Made by a program: the position numbers and the translations under genes. A stretch of DNA of 6,259 bases from Brevundimonas sp. (GTDB lineage: Bacteria > Pseudomonadota > Alphaproteobacteria > Caulobacterales > Caulobacteraceae), in NCBI GenBank assembly GCA_024711185.1, contig JANJTI010000150.1, positions 1 to 6,259 on the forward strand, written 5' to 3'. The notes below the pieces were generated by a model. It was not told the origin of the DNA, made no database searches, and saw nothing but the letters and a program-made list of their open reading frames with translations. Numbering within the stretch: position 1 is the stretch's first letter; the number at the start of each line of letters is the position of its first letter. Positions 5,652 to 6,259 of the stretch are shown here, in pieces.

Positions 5652-6212
5652 TCAGACAATCCCGGCGATCAGTCCCCGCTGGAGCGCCTCCTCGGCGGTC
5701 AGGTACCAGTTCTCCCGGGCCCTCCGCTCCAGTTCGTCCAGTCCGACGTCGCTGCCCTCGACGAGGGCGCTGAAATCCCATTCCTGCACCCGGAGCCCGA
5801 GGTCGATCTCTGCCAGAAGGGCCTCCACGCGGGGGCGTTCGTCGGCGAGGAAGTTGGAGAGCTCCAGGGTCTTCGCGAGCTTGCGGCAGTGGACCATCAG
5901 GACGCACTCGCGATCCAGCCAGCGGTCCTCGCGGCGAAAGCCGGACAGGATGGTGGCGCCGGCCGAATAGACGATGGTCTTTCCGAACAGGAGCGGCGCA
6001 CGACCGGTGCGCTCCCGGAACATGCGGATGTCGGCGGCGATGCGCCGGCCGACGTCCGCGTCTCCGCCGACCGTCGTCACTTCGACGACGATCGGGTCGG
6101 GTCGCTCGGCCGCCTCTGCGAACTGGTCCTGGAAGTGGGCCAGCATGTCGTCGTCGACCGCGCCCCACAGGCGGACGGCGGGCCGGAAGAGGGCTTCGGG
6201 CGGCTGGTTCAT
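5652..6212 (-). CDS. ClpP-like (S14) serine protease homologue with altered triad
   Basis: From ATG 6212 the protein has 186 residues and the ClpP/crotonase-like fold. Residues 43-52 (VEVTTVGGDA) match the ClpP oxyanion strand 'INSPGG', with Gly-Gly kept and Pro lost. VYSAGATIL (81-89) supplies nucleophile Ser83. LMVHCRK (105-111) supplies His108, exactly 25 residues later as in E. coli ClpP (Ser97/His122). Near the end, RENWYLTAEEALQRGLI aligns with ERDRFLSAPEAVEYGLV, which puts Asn168 in place of the catalytic Asp171. About 11 extra residues lie between His and this site. Activity may be reduced, or another acid may serve. No signal peptide or ATPase partner gene is seen. No good ribosome binding site precedes ATG 6212 or the TTG at 6218. 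The frame stays open to the window edge, so a longer N-terminus is possible. The gene is tightly linked to the GH65 gene. Confidence 0.83.
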   Translation of the reverse strand: MNQPPEALFRPAVRLWGAVDDDMLAHFQDQFAEAAERPDPIVVEVTTVGGDADVGRRIAADIRMFRERTGRAPLLFGKTIVYSAGATILSGFRREDRWLDRECVLMVHCRKLAKTLELSNFLADERPRVEALLAEIDLGLRVQEWDFSALVEGSDVGLDELERRARENWYLTAEEALQRGLIAGIV

Positions 6213-6221
6213 GCGCAAGGT

Positions 6222-6245
6222 GGGGCGGAGCCAGGGCCCCGCCCC
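6222..6245. other. Strong G+C-rich hairpin just upstream of the ClpP-like gene
   Basis: GGGGCGGAGC (6222-6231) pairs with GCCCCGCCCC (6236-6245) with one A/C mismatch and a 4-base loop. It lies 9 bases before ATG 6212, where a ribosome binding site would be expected. No T-run follows on either strand. It could end transcription from a gene beyond the right edge, or structure the leader of the ClpP-like mRNA. If the reading frame really extends upstream it is simply coding sequence. Confidence 0.45.
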
Positions 6246-6259
6246 GATCGGCCTATTGC

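Noticed and set aside
1..6259. CRISPR arrays, tRNA/rRNA genes, insertion sequences, direct repeats
   Set aside because: None seen: no regularly spaced repeats, no tRNA-like cloverleaf, no transposase or terminal inverted repeats.

Overview
The window is very G+C-rich (roughly 70% by eye) with strongly G/C-biased third codon positions. Protein content, densely packed genes and mixed ATG/GTG starts suggest an alphaproteobacterium, most likely in or near Caulobacterales (Brevundimonas/Caulobacter-like). That placement is an inference from style; no rRNA or other marker is present.

Layout. On the plus strand, 2-172 is the 3' end of an aldo/keto reductase, followed by a hairpin (181-215). Next comes about 250 bases with no convincing intact gene but two short coding-like stretches in opposite orientation (250-315 minus, 330-431 plus). 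Then a complete, canonical enoyl-CoA hydratase occupies 471-1259. Everything from 1267 to the right edge is read on the minus strand. In transcription order this is a ClpP-like protease homologue (6212-5652), a GH65-type glycoside hydrolase (5647-3554), a BlaI/MecI/CopY-type repressor (3497-3111) and an M56 (BlaR1/MecR1-type) membrane metallopeptidase (3111-1267). The hydratase and the M56 gene converge tail to tail with 7 bases between their stop codons.

How the genes work together. The ClpP-like and GH65 genes are 4 bases apart and are probably co-translated. After GH65, a 56-base gap holds a promoter whose -35 box overlaps the GH65 stop codon. This promoter carries a near-perfect dyad, TTT-a-CGTTACA-GT-TGTAACG-c-AAA, that contains the TACAnnTGTA core of BlaI/MecI/CopY operators. 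It drives repressor and peptidase, whose stop and start codons overlap as TGATG. This is a self-repressed signalling pair: the membrane peptidase is expected to trigger loss of the repressor. No beta-lactamase or penicillin-binding sensor domain is visible. Instead, the extracytoplasmic part of the M56 protein holds a four-cysteine domain resembling the Rap1a/Tai immunity-protein fold, which may be the sensor.

Most notable points: the M56 plus Rap1a-like fusion; the ClpP-like protein keeping Ser and His of the triad at canonical spacing but with Asn where Asp is expected; its pairing with a GH65 enzyme resembling glucosyl-galactose hydrolases (PGGHG/ATHL1); and the well-formed BlaI-type operator.
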